Assembly: GCF_023343835.1 (NCBI RefSeq)
Contig: NC_064437.1
Span: 47,965,972-48,029,971 of the forward strand
Direction: 5' to 3'
From: Lagopus muta
Taxonomy: Eukaryota > Chordata > Aves > Galliformes > Phasianidae
Length of the DNA stretch: 64,000 bases
Both the position numbers and the translations under genes were made by a program. Positions 47,223-61,500 of this stretch are shown here, one piece after another. Every line of letters begins with the position of its first letter. Position 1 is the stretch's first letter. The notes below the pieces were generated by a model. The model saw only the letters and a list, made by a program, of their open reading frames with translations, was not told where the DNA came from and did not search any database.

Positions 47223-50200
47223 AGCTAAAATTCCAATCAATTTACATTTACATTCAGAACATATGATTTAAAGTAACTTTAAACTGAGATCTTCATATTT
47301 TCAAGAGACTTTAAAAGCCATGTGGATCTCAGCACAGCAAACCAAAGCAGACAGCAGTAATACAAAACACAATATTTCCAGAGAAACAGCATGGATAACT
47401 GGAAAGCAAATGCCTTTGTGCACCAGCTCTGAAAACCAACTGTGAAAAAATCAGGCTGCTGCATGCACATATGCATGAGTGTGAGTGTACATGAGTGCAT
47501 TTACAGAGAGCACTGCTGGGCTGTACTAAATCTATATTTTACATGTAGGACAATGTAAAGGGAGGAAGGACTGAGACTCATTTCTCACTTGGACAGTTGA
47601 TGAATTCTTGAAGCAGAATTATCTTGACAATGGTCAGAGCAGGAAAATACCACTTCTCAGAGCTGGACTCCACTGTTGCTAAATTTATGAAGCTGAGTGT
47701 TAGACAACTGAAATCGTTCAGCACCTATACAAAACTGACCAGAATTACTAAGGAGCCACCAAATTGGTTCTGTGGGATTGTGGGCAATGACAGCCTCTTT
47801 TCTGCACAGATGTACGTTTAACAAAGCCTACCTTTCGCAAAGGCTTCAGCTTTGTCTCCATGATGAACTCATACTTGCAGAGTTCGCAGCATCGTGTATC
47901 TGAGCTCTTGATCCACTGCTGCAAGCAGGCTTGGTGCACAAAATGAAGACTTCCCGTGCAGTGACAGGGGGTAATCAAAGGGCTCTCATCATCTCCTTCA
48001 CAGTGACATATCCTGAATCAGAAGCAAAGCTGCTCATTAGAAGAAGAGGAAGCAGAAAGCATGTGGAAGAAGAGGCATGTAATATCTGTGATCACACATG
48101 GTTATCTGTTGATGATCCTAAGACACACGCATCAAAGGAATGTATTCTATAAAGGAGCTAAAACTAAACAACTGCCTTGCTACACAAACACATACACATA
48201 CACAAAATATCTGAGCACAGACACTGCTAACTAGACAGTTGCCTTCTAACAGATGAGGTGGACACACAGAGCCCGGCAGAAATTTAGTACCCAAAAGAAA
48301 AAATAAAAAGTGTGAGAAATGACAATCCTTCATCTACTAGAACAATAGCACTTAACTGAAAACAGCATCTAAACAGATCCGACCGCACTTCCCAAGACCA
48401 AGTATGCACAGAGAGGTACTCATGAATTACAATGTAATGCAGAAGATGAAACAAAATTCCCAAAGGAACTGTGAACCAGCCCAACCCAGTATCACGGAGA
48501 GTTAATTTGGTCCAAATTTTGCACAAGGGAAATGACTATTTCTAGTGCCAAATGCTAAGAGACAGAACCACACTGCAAAGACACAGCATCCATTTTCCCC
48601 AAATACACCTACTTTAAAAGGACTAATGGCTTTGCTCTTCCAATTCCTTTTTTTTTTTTGCAAAAGTTGCTAAGGAAGCACCAGCTCTGCAAAATTCCCA
48701 GCTTCCCTCACCGTCTAACTCCAAACAGCAAGGACACCTGACACAGTGCTACTACCAGGTGCTGGCATTTGATTTCCAGCTTCAATTTACGCACAGCACT
48801 TGGGCTGCATCAGACATCACTAAGTCCTTCTAACCATGTGGAAGAGGTCAGGAACTGAAAGGGGGATGGTAAGGAGCTCGGGGAATGAATATAAGTTACT
48901 AAACATATGTGAAGCACATCCTGGCATGCTGCCATCCCTGTCTGTTACTGAAATCTCTCACTGATGTGTAGCATCTTGCCTCTTGTGACCTTGCTGATAG
49001 CTGGCAAGTGGGACTGAACTAATGGGTGGATTAAAAGAGCATCTTGTTGATGACAAGCAAGTAACAAACTAGAATTTGCTGGTAATGGGATATTGAGGAA
49101 ATAAAAAATTACTGGCAGGTATTAACAAAGTCAGCTTCAGAAAGCAGTGTCAAAGAGGAGAAAGATTAAGATAGGAAAATGCTTGGTAGAAGGATGTGAC
49201 AGTTACTCCTATGCTTGGCATCTCCTGCTCCCCAGACTTATTCAGAAGCTGCGATGGGGCAGGCCTGCAGACAATTTACCACAAAACAGTCCAGAGCTGC
49301 GTGTTCCTTTCACCTACGTAAATAGCTAATCCTCTGTATCTGGAACAAGGAGATCCCATCTTTTTTGGACCTCACACTACTCACTAATCATCACTAATAA
49401 CCAATGCTTAGTTCTCTCTTTCATCTTAACCATTTAGAAATAGGGAGGTAAAGGTTAAGAAATAACCTTAGGCTATATTGACCAGAACTCAAAACCAACG
49501 TTCCGTTGCCTATGCTCTGACAAACTCAGCAGTGGCTGCCTGGAAAACACATTGCTTGTTAAAAGCTAAGAAATTTTCAGCTTGGTTTTTACTATGTGTA
49601 ACTGATTCTCTCATAATATTCCCAGTTTGGGCAAGGATGAAAGAAAAATGCGATCTCAGAACCCCAAATCTGAAACGAATTGCAGAAGAATTTATTTGAC
49701 TCCCAAGGATATGCTTTGGCTTAGCAGACTTGTTAAGTGCGTCAGAGGGGTGCAGGAAAGCAGAGAGAAGGTTGCATGCTTCACATTGCACATATTAAAG
49801 CAAGGTGACAGGGTGGAAAAAAAAAAAAAGACAAACAGCACAAAGGCAGGGAAAGCAGAATGGTCACCACTGCACACAGGAAGGCTTGAAGGGGAGGTTC
49901 TCCGACGCACCAACCTGCAGGTATCCCCCGATGCAGACACCGGGGAGAGAGGGGGGAATTTTTCTGAGAGGGGGGAAGGGCAGTCAAGGTCACTGTCCTT
50001 CTCAACCGAACAGAGTGGTGCCCGCTGCTCTTTTGTTCTCAGTTTCATTGAGGTGCTGTCCTCAAAGACGTCATCATCTCCCATGTCCTCAGAGCAGAAG
50101 TCTGTGCTTTCCACCAGCATGCTGGAGGATTTCTCAGCTTGGAAGTGACTGGAATAGCTCTCCAGTTCGTGGAACTTATGCAGACTGCTGGTGCTGGAGG

Positions 50201-53200
50201 TGTGGGAGAAGGAAAAAAGGTAACGCAACAGTTTTTTGCTTCTTGAGGTGTCATGGTCCACTCTGTCCTCCAGCAAGGGGATATGTACAGCGCTGCGGTT
50301 TTCTGCTCCTCCTGATGCACTCGAATAGTTGGAAAGGGAAGGGATGTAGGAGTGTTTAGAATTGCTAAAAGAAAGAGGCCTGAGATTCAGCGATTTCCTC
50401 TCTTTAAGATGAAATTTGTTAATCCTCAAACACTGCTCTTGAGTCGGGGTCAATTTGCCTTCCGAGCATGTTCGCTCCACGTAGTCAAAGCACTCACCGG
50501 TGCTCTGTGCCTTCTGGTCCACGTCATTGAGGGACTTGGAGAATTTCAGAGTGCGGGTGGGCTTTACATTCTTAGCAGCCCTGAGCGCCTGGCCCCGATC
50601 CTGCCCATGGGAGTTTCTCTTTGCTGCATGTAACGTGTCCTGACAGATTACTGTCACAGTGACCCCTTGTGTCAGAGAACTCTGGCAGTGAGGATTTTTC
50701 AAGACAACAGCAGACTGCACTGGACTGTGATGACAACATTCAGAAAACACTGCACTGGAACTGCATGCAGAACAGTGGAATAAAAAGCACAGAAAGTAAA
50801 AAAAAAACAATTACATAAGAGAACACATATAATTAAAAGTGAAGAAATGAGAATTACAGCTAGTGTGGGAATGGCAAACATAGCGGGCCAGTCAGTGGGA
50901 TTCAATGAAGCAGTGTTAGATAGCAGTCGAGTCAAACAAATGGAACGCTTCAGACCAGAACCCCATGTTGCTTACTTCCCCATCCACATGCTTTTTCAGT
51001 TTTGGTTTTTCTTAAATGAAGCTTGCACAAGCCTCACTGTAGCTATGCAAACAGGACAATTTACCTGCAGATGTCCTGGTTGGATGGCGTAACAGAAGTC
51101 CGAGAGAAGCTATGGGGAGCTGTGATAGAGGTTGGACTTCCAGCCTGCAGTGACATAAAAATAAAGGGGAAAAAAAAAACAGACACAAAAAAAAAAGCAA
51201 GTCAGAAGTCAGAAAAATTCTGTAGGCACAGCAGTCACCTTCAGGGTTGAACACAGCATATGGAGTCAGATAACACTCTACATCAGATATTCAAGGGCTG
51301 GTTGCAAGAAAGTGAGGTGTCATTGTCAAGCACTAAGAAGGAAGGTTGTCACAGCCTCATCCTTGGAAAAACAGAGATCGGAACAGAAACATTTTTCCCC
51401 AAGGTCAGATGCAGCCATCTCTGGAGCGGAACCTGCCAGCTGTCAGACATTGCACGGAACAACCGCTCAGGAAATGAGCAATGCTACAGTAATTAGCATA
51501 ATTAGATGGAGGTGTGTATGCAGACTAGTTGTAATTTAGCTACCACCTAATAGCTAATCCTTCCACTTACAACAATGACAAGAGATTAGGAGCTTTTTTT
51601 TTTTCCTTTTTTCCACAAGACACAGAGACTATTTATAGAGGAGGTAGCTTCAGCACTGGCATATACACATAAGCACCATCTGCCAAACCAGACCCTTCCC
51701 TGAAGTACTCATTGTATTTCATGAGGCCTTTCACCCCCTCCTACCTCAACAGGGCCTTCCACCTCCTTGCAGGAAAGCTGTAATGGCAGCCACATTCATG
51801 CGACCACAGTGCGAAATCAAATAGGTGTAGAATTCAGAATTCAGCTGAAATCAAAAAAGCTAAGCTCTTTGGCTTATGCAGCACTTAAGAAACAAGCTTC
51901 TAAAGTCAATATGGTAATAACCATCTTGACAGCCTACTATTACAGGCCTTTTTGCTGCTGTATGTTGTGAGCGTCAAACTGAAACTTCAGAACACTTCCC
52001 AAAGGTTTTAGTGAGGAGGGATATGTTCATAACCCCTTAATGGGCACAGAATCTCTAAACCCATTTCTTCCACACTCTACAGCTGCTGGATATGCCGTGC
52101 AGCTCACTGAATATATATACCTGAAATACCTGAAGGGAACCTACACCCAGGAGGGGAGTAAACTCTTCAAAAGGGCTGACAACAGCAGGACTAGGGGAAA
52201 TGGATCCAAGTTGAAGGAGGGAAGATTTAGGTTGGATGTTAGGGGGAAGTTCTTTACAAGGAGAGTGGTTAGGCCCTGGAACAGGCTGCCCAGGGAGGTT
52301 GTGGATGCCCCGTCCTTGGACGTGTTTAAGGCCAGGTTGGACGGGGTCCTGGGCAACCTGATCTAAATGTGTATGTTTGGTGGCCCTGCTAGGCAGGGGG
52401 GTTGGAACTACATGATCCTTGGGGTCCCTTCCAACCCGGATGATTCTGTGATTCTGTGATTCTTCTGATCAGTCGAGTAAAGCTTGCAAACCATGAAGGT
52501 GCTCCAACAGCAGTGGAGAGCAACGTTCCTGGTATTGCATCAGGATGTCTCAGGTGTGTGAGCATGAAAAACCAGGTATCCACTTACAACTGGGCCAACA
52601 GGGGCCAAAGGTGAGGCTCAAACACAAACCTCTCAACCTGCAGCAAGGCACTGTGACTTTCCCATCCCAGCCAGCTAGGTCTATATACAGAATAAAAAAA
52701 CAGGATAACCATGCTCCAAAAAGCAAACTGAACAATGTCACGACTGACAAAACAAATTAAACATGTAAAGATAGGTTTGGGCTTTATCCTGGAAAGCATC
52801 ATCCTTACATTTTACACCACTTGGGCATGCTAATGGCATAGGACTGATCATACAGTGAGGTGAATTCAGCTATTATTTGGAATTCTTCTTCTTGCTGTTT
52901 AACCTATTCTAAAAGCAGGCACATCTCTGACTAAAACCCATCTCTTAAAAAGAGTGCAGTAATTACTTTTGTAAAAAGAAAGACAGGTTAGTGAAAGAGC
53001 TGACACTATAATCTGCTGCTGTAATTATGCAAATGAAAATTAATGTGACTTAAGTAATGAATTATTTAAAAAGACATATTTAGCAATCTGCTAAAAACAA
53101 AATATTGAACCAGTAAAAAAAACCACGTTATATTCTGCCATGGAAACAGAGCAATATATTATTGGAACTGCAGTCACAAATCAGTTAATACATCTGTCTC

Positions 53201-55461
53201 AGGTTTTCTGTTACAAGCAAATCACAGAAGGTATTCTGCTTATAAAGAATCCACTTTCTTTACTGTTTCATTTCAGAAATGAAGCATTCCAAAAAAGACA
53301 GACGTGCATACAATGTGACAGTCTAATAGCAGATGACTAGATTCAATGAACCAAAATTTCTTTCTGAACCCACATTACTGGTTTCTTAATCCAACTCCCT
53401 GGCACCAAGACAGCACGTCAAAGTCTCATTGCTTGGAACATCAAAAAGCTGGGACAAGGAAGAAACAGTGAAATTGCATTTGTATTTCAAAATCACTGTG
53501 TCTAGATGCCAGCACTGCTCAGGCAGCTTGACAGAAGTAAAAAAATAATTACAAAACCATCTGAAGCAACTTTCCTTTTCCTCCCACCTCCCTTTTTCAT
53601 GTATATAAGAGGCCTTTTACGCCATCTTTAGACTAAATGTAAATGCAACCAAAAAATGAAAACCAGTTAACAAACATGAAAAGGCAGCACAAAGTAGAAG
53701 AACAAAACGTTGGAGGAAGCTATGCCCCATCCTCAGCTGAAGCTGATGTCAGTAGTGGCTACCACTAATGGCCATGGTTCAACTCACCTCTTCTCATACT
53801 CTGTGCTCCTCCCATGCTTTTCCTTGTGAAACTATTTACACAGTTGCACTGCACATCAAATAGGATACTGAGGTGAGACAGAACAAAGCACTTATTTTCT
53901 TGCACTTGTTTAATGTCAGTCATTTCCCTAGCTGCATTTGCCAGAGGACATTAGCTGGTTACAGCAATGAGCCTCTAATGGTGAGACACAGCTTGTCAAC
54001 AAGAGAAGAATGCAGTAAAATGCAAGCTGTTGCCCAGAATCCAACATGCAAGAAAAGCCACGAAAAGAAGAAAGGAAGAAATACAGGCAGCCTAGGGCCA
54101 CAACATGACATAGAGGTGATGTGATGGTTGGATGTAGCAGAGAGCTTGCTTGGAGTCCTGACTGTTCTCCCATGCAAGGCTTAGCTCCAAAGAGGCCAGG
54201 AAAATGAGCAAAGCCTTTACCACCATCCTTACTGATCCAGTAGAAGCCTCACAAGTAGTAGCACCTTTGGGTAAGCTTCTTATGATGTTGACAGCAGTCA
54301 TAGGTTTTAAAGCAGTCCTTATCATAGGGGTTTCTGCTATGTTTGTTAACTGACAGACATCCTAAGCTTGAATTCAACCCTTCTAACCTCAGAATCACTC
54401 ACTAAATCTCTTTGGATATTCATGCCCTTCACAATGGATGACTATTACCTCTAACAAGAAGTCCTAGGAGCTACACGCCAGTGAATTACTCTGTACAGCC
54501 AGACTGGTGGCCTAAAATAGCTCGGAACTAAAGGTCAATAGTTAGTTAATTGTTTCCACTGACATTCCCATCTAATGCAATTCAGTGAGGTCACAGTGTG
54601 GCTCTCTCCCCTCTGGTTCTGGGATAATCACAGGAAGCCCACAACTCTACAGTGCTGCCATCAAGATACGTACACGAACACGTGTTTATGCTGGCATAGC
54701 TGGTTGTTCTCATTTTTGCCCCACTTTGCAAACTGTGATCCCTCGGTAAAAGAACTTGGTCTCTTCCAATGGTCTACTGCTGACTACCTGCAGCACACCT
54801 GAAAACAAAAATACCCACCCTGCCTCAAAAAATGATATCATCTTTGAAGTAAGTCACAGTGAACAAGTCATCGGCTTGAGCCTATTCCAAAATAACCTGC
54901 TCATCTGAGATGGTGCTTCTGGGTATATCTTCTGTCGTCTCAGTCTCAGCTGTGCTTCAGTACAAGTAATTACACATCTTAAAGAACGGGGCATGAGACA
55001 TTTTAACAACCTTATTACACTTCCTCCACTGATGGGAAGTCCGGAAGAAGTAAAGAAAGTTTTTCCTCAACACAGAACCACAAATCTTACCCTTTTTAGG
55101 TGCCACATAAGTAGCACCAACACTGTGGCCCTAATATCCAGGCTACAAAAGCATCTCTAGAACTCTCAGCTAGGGACCTGGTGACTAACATACTTCCCAC
55201 TATACATATATTATAATAGAGTACACCTCTCCTTTACCATACAACTGACATTAAGGCAGACAAAGAGTTACAGATAGCAGCATAATTTTAAGCCTTTTAT
55301 TGGGAGGAAGTGCAGCACAAGGAGCTTCAAAGAACTACAAAAGTAACAATAGTGCATTTAAACACAATAAAACCTGCATTTCAACATGGAATTCTGATTA
55401 CTGGTTTGCCTTAATTTTAAACAGTGATGAACCCCTTTCAAAACTACTCACTTTTGCTGAA

Positions 55462-55513
<52 letters not shown>

Positions 55514-58500
55514 GCTTAAGAAGGCAGTTGCATGTACTGTCAAACAGATCGAGGGTACAACATGTGCCGTGTACCAACAGACTATGGCAGCAGTTTGTCT
55601 GACTCCTTCCTGTAAGAACAGTAGAAGTACAGTGACCTCCTTTGCTGAGCCAACTCTAACTAGAAGCAGACCCTCAGGGGGCTTATGGAGACACAGGTAA
55701 TCACTGCAGGTGTTGGCTTAGGGGAGACATCTACCACCACTGCTTTGGAGTCATCTGTCTTCCAAGAACAGTCAGGTACCTAGCCCACCTAATGACCCAG
55801 AGGCTGTGATGCTTTTCAGCATGCAGTGCTGAGGTCTGTGATGGGCCACTGGGAGTTCTGTTTGAATCCAATTCATCTCTGCTGGCATTAACGCATCACA
55901 ACGATGAATGTGGTAGAACCACAGAGGAAAGACAGAGGGATGGTTTTCACACTGTATTTCAGAAGAACTCATTACCAAAAAGCTGTTTTATCTGTCTTGC
56001 ACAGACGCCACTTAAACATGTATTAAAAAGGCAGGGCTGCCGCTAGACGTGGACATGACCGACACTTATCTTGCGTAGTGCATCTCCAGAGGCAATGAAA
56101 TCCTCATGCTCTGCTGCCTCCTTAGTTTACACCATGGAAACCAGGAACAATCATCCCACATCTGTTCCCTGGCAGGATCTAGGAACAGTCAGTAAAGTCA
56201 GGAGAGAAAACAGAAGTGGGGACTTGGTGAAAAAGAAGCACTAAGTGCAACTGTAGGGCACTCCATAGCTAACTGGGCAATTCTTCAGGTACTTAAACAA
56301 CTATTAAGAGTCACAGGGAATGTGACTATTATTCTTCAAGGAAGAGACATCATATTGCATGCCACACAACTGCTGGATGTGGGCCACTTCTACACCATTC
56401 TCCTGCTCCAGCCATCCACCTTCACAAGGATGCAATGCATTTGTATTTTTATGTTTCCAGCAAGAGCTGTACACTCTGACTGAAGGCTCCTGCACTGCAG
56501 CTGTGGCCTCCAGCAATTATAAGTGGTCTCCAGAGCAGGCCTCCAGCTGGACCAGTATGCCCAAGAACAATGGGGCAATGACAGTAACCAGTCGTGTGGC
56601 CAAGCTGACACTTGAAATGGCCGAAGAGGCCATCTATGCTGCAGACTAGACATCATGAAAGGCAGACAGCCCCAGCTGACAGGCTTTTTCTAAATTGCAG
56701 CATGGCAGGATCAAATATCAGTAAATTCTAGTCTACACAATTCCTCCCTATCGGATGCGTGCCACATTGTCTTCCAGTGCGCGCTGATATCAAGTTTTTT
56801 TTGTCTGAAATACGATGCATTATTAGAATGGAGAGTGGTAAGAAGAAATATTGGGGGAAAAAAAAACACCAACAAAGATCACAACAGTTCACCAATGATG
56901 CATGATAAAACTATGACTTCGACTGCCAAAGAAAAAAGAGTTCCTAAGTTTGTCCCAAATGCTCCACTGTATTAGCATCTTAGATTAAAAGAGCATTTTT
57001 TTTACTCAACAAGGATGAAATGCAGGTACAGGACATAGGAGGAAACACTGTTCATGAAGATGTGGGAAACAGATATTTGATATTTTCAGAATGATCAACT
57101 CCATCAAATAGTTCTGAAAACAATTTGACAGGAACTGGCAGCTGGCTCCTTGAAGAACTTTGTTCCATATTCTGCATAATGTACACGACAATAATTAAAA
57201 TTACATCTAGAAACTAGGAGTGAAAGTCATCCCTATCACACTGTGCCCAGGCACAAGCTCACCTACCTTTCTGAGTGGGGAAAAGTGCATCCCTTCACCT
57301 TTACACTATGCAGTCTTGTTTTTCCAGAGCATCTCAGTCGTATCAGAGTTTATTTTGTTTAAGCAACTTCTCTTTCCCCATTCCCTTTTCCCCTAGATTC
57401 ATGTACCTGGGCAGAGCACCTCTGACAGCAGACCTTCGCAGGGAGCCCTGGTCATCTGATAGACTACAGGACAGTTCAGCTCAGCAACTAAAAAACCTGG
57501 ACAGCTTTTCTATGGACGAATGCTCACTGAATCCATCAAAGCTTCAGGCAACAGTGGATGTGTGTATTCATATGCTTTTCTAAATCTGTTCCAAGCTGAT
57601 GAACAGCCTAAATGGATTTTAAATTTCATAGCAAGCTTAGGCTACCACTTTGCATCTGCACTGGCTGCCATTCAGTCCAAGAATAATTTAATACTTTACT
57701 ATGTGCTCCTGCTCAAAAGATAAAGCTGTGCTGGCCTTCAGAAAAGACAAAGCATTTACATTTTTTAAGCAGTTCACTTTTGAGCTGCCATCTCAGTATT
57801 AGCATTTTCAAAGTTTACCTCTCAGAGGGCTATGAAAATAAGACTAAAAGGTACTTCCCCTGAACACTAAAATCAGCCCTCCAGAGAAACCAGATGACAG
57901 GAACAGTACACAGATGACCTAAAGATATTTCCCTACATCACATCATCAGTTTACCAGACACTTTAATGCTAAACAATATCACTAATTTGAGGATAACTAT
58001 TTACAGATCAGCTTTGTCAGTATCCCATTTAATTTGCTTGTTAGCAGAATTTATTTATTTAAGAGCAGAGGATGTGAATTATCAATACTGTGAAAATCCT
58101 CTTTTTAGCTACTCTCGGTGACTAGCTGTGCTTTTGGGTCAATTTTATCTATGTAGAGAGGATGAAGCTTATTAAGGTTAATTATTTCTGTATGGCTTGT
58201 ATGATGAAGGCATTTACTAATGAATGGTGGCTTCTTGGTAAAAACGCTGGCTTAGGGCATAGAGCTGAGATGTGAATTCAGCCTGCGTAGTTGTGTGTCA
58301 GTCAGAAATGTTCCAATCACTGTCACTGGTCTTGAACATGGTGTTTGCAACTGGGCCTTGTCTGACTGAGTCCTATGGCTAAATCAATTCAATCTCCTTC
58401 CAATACTTTTTTTTTTTTTTTTTTAAACAAATACAGAAAAGATTCCGTAAATTTAAACACGTTTTTTGTGGAGCAGATTTAAAAGGAGTGTTTGAAATAT

Positions 58501-61500
58501 ACTCACCAAAAAAAAGCAAAGAAAGGTCTGGAGGAATGCCACATCCCCCAGCGCGTAACAGACTGCACAAAATCTAATAGCATCACAAGAAGATCCTCCT
58601 ACATCTTATTCCCTACTTCTTTTTCTGCTACTGCTGGCCATCATCCCCAGCCAAATGTTCACATTCTTATTTCTTGGCCTGGCCACATGTACCAGCATGG
58701 ACCAGCATCTCTTCAGCCTCTCTTGGCATCTGCTCTTGAAGGACTGCCCTTTTTGCCCCTTTTGTTCCACATGGCCCCAGCACTTGGGGTCTGTGCTCAG
58801 AGAGGCCCCGCTACCTTCACCAGCTGATCTCATTTTAGCCATGCCATCTGCCTGCCTCCCTCCTTGACCACTTTGAGCCCTACGGCATCAGCTCCTTTCC
58901 TCAGTCACACTGAATAACGCAGCATCCTCTCTTGGCTAGAGGCTGTGTTCTGACTCAATCCTTTCCACTCACGTTGTACTGTACAACTGAGAACAGTGGA
59001 AAGACACACAGTAATAATCACAGCAGGTTCGTAATGACATATCAGCACCAGAAAGGGCTTTGAATCAAGTGCCAGCACCAAGTGTTTGTAGCAGCTATAC
59101 TGTAAGCTAGATCTGAGTGGGGAAAAAAAATAGCTGCAACAGTCATTTGCAGAAAGTGTGATCATTGCTTCTGTAAACACACAAACACACACACACACAA
59201 TCTGGAAAAGAAGCACATAGCTGATTAAACTCAACTTTTGTTACATAGCTCCTCTTAGAACAGTGCAGTGACAGAAAGCTCTGAGGACTGCAGAAAGGGC
59301 TATACAGGCAACCAAGCACTTCCTTACATTTTCCTTTACACGCATTCAATCTGCTTTATTGGCCAGGTCATTACACTATTCTAGATAGACATAAAAGGTA
59401 CTTTCCTATTAAACTTCAGAATAAAAGACATTTTCCATGTACTCAAGCTTCTACGCAATATCCTGCTAACTATAATCTTTCCTGGTTTGCCCTACAAATT
59501 GGTTGTGACAGCCATCCCACTTGTAGGCTGCAGTATAAATTGTTGTAGCTTAGCACTGAATTGTCTGGATGCACAAGGTAGCATGCAGATGAATGAGGTA
59601 AATCTCTGACTAATTTCACCAGAGGCACTTCCACCTCTTGCCCTTGCTAGGAGCAATCTCCAGAATGAAGCAGCAGCACAGAATGGATCAGATGCAGGTG
59701 ACAGAGGGACATAAGAACATTTGTACCTCTGGGAAGCTCATGTTTGGAACCAACAGTTCTCACAAGTTGAACTGGCAAAGCTGACTTCTGCTCCCCTTGA
59801 GAACTTTAGCCGATTGCTGTGTGTTGTAAAACTTTGAACATTTCAGTGCTTCAAGAAGAATGCAAATCTTGGTGTCTCACTTGCCAGCGCTCCCAGGGAG
59901 AGCTCTGCCAGAAAGTCAGGTCCTTCCCACTGCACCAACAGCTCTTGATGAATTAAGAATGAACTGTGCAGCCAGTTTTATGTATGCTGCTTCTGCTGGG
60001 ATAGGGCTCCTCTGTGAGAACAACAGAGGGAATAGGAATGAAACAGCTGCTGCAGAAAGGCATCTTATGTTGAATTTTGCACATTTTGGGAAAAGTACAA
60101 TGATACTTGATAAAAATTGCCATTTCTTTTGAACAATGCCTGAAAATCCAAGAAAAGGTCCTAGGAAGAGAAGACCAAGGGCAACAAGGGATAGGCACAG
60201 TCCTGTTTTGGGAGAGGATGAATCAGAAGTTACACTCACATTATGCTTACTCCAAAACCCTTTGTGTGAATACATTTTTTCTGAAGCTGAACACAAAAGA
60301 TAATGCTGCACTGCTCCATGACAATACCACTTTCAGCTTGGTCAATGCCTTAAGCAATGGGCAGTTGCCCTACTTGTTATTTAAGACATCCAGCAATCTT
60401 GTCTTTCTGCTCCAAAGTGAAAGTTGTCTGTGCTCATATAAGCCATAAAAAGCAGCCACTCTTTCCTTTGCTGGAGATAGGCACAAACAACTTCATGTAT
60501 CCTGAAGCACCCAAAATGGAATAACGTGACTTGAACGTGTCACAGACACAATGACTCACTCTGTCATTAGAAGTCATTATCACCAGCAACAATAACCTTG
60601 AAAAAGACGGGTTAAGGCTCATGCACCCCATGAAAAATACTAGCCAGCCAGCACAGTGTTGCTTGCACAAAGCCTTCAAACAATTGTACCCATGTAAGCA
60701 ACAAGGTATGCTGAAAGCACATTAGATTTCAGCTAATTAAAGTCTGGTAAGAAGTAGGAGTAGCAAGTATGTTCTTGCAACAAGTTCTTTTGGAAGAAGG
60801 TTTATTTTTTTTTTCCTGATGACATAAAGCGACTGTGTTTTTGATGTGTGCATTTGTCAAACTGAAGCATTAGAATAGGCAGTTCATCACGCTTCCCTTA
60901 CGAGACCAGACTTCGTGGTATAAACCGCTTTAGAATACTTACATAGCCATGCCCTAATAACACTGCACTTCATGACACTACCAATATTATTCAAATGAGG
61001 TGACAATAAAACAATATTTAAGTATGTATCTGATACACATTATGGATGAATGGTTATATCCATCTCACATAAAACTGGACAGCTTATGGGGAAATCCCAG
61101 CCATACTTGAGTGATAGTTTTGGAGCACTTTTTTCCCAAGATAAAATCTCAGGCATCTGTCATCTATCTTGCTCCTATCAAGCTAAGGAGGCTGACAGTG
61201 TGAAAGAGAAAACCTACTGTAGCTTCCATTTCATTTGACCTGTAAAGACAATCTGCATAACACCAGAGAATTCTAATGTTTCAGCAGAGTGACTATCAAT
61301 TACAGACAGCCATAAGCAGCATTTTCTACTGGTCACACTGTGACGTCTATCATTTCAAATTTGAAATGAAAGAAATCCCATTATCCCCCAAATTTATCAA
61401 AGACCGAGTTATATTGAGGAACATACCTTTGAGATGTTACTAGAGCGGCTCACAGAATGCCCCAAAGCCTTCTCATTCTGAAAGAGGAAGAATAAGTTTA

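Larger units (their letters stand above)
51145..61426 (-). other. MARCHF8: MARCHF8 large intron, about 10.3 kb
   Basis: It has a GTATGT donor at 61426 and a TGCAG acceptor at 51145. It contains a good CR1 copy at 52130, a 30-A run at 55465, a T run at 58408 and a CA run at 59178. No other exon, alternative promoter or RNA gene is recognised. Confidence 0.85.

Noticed and set aside
49692-49914. Extension of the MARCHF8 cassette frame past its donor
   Set aside because: The frame stays open beyond 49915, but homology stops at the GTTGGT donor. The extension (rich in Phe and Leu) has no family match and skips the RING-CH.
56359-56649. 96-codon open frame in the large MARCHF8 intron
   Set aside because: Its composition is unremarkable, with no known domain, splice sites or promoter.
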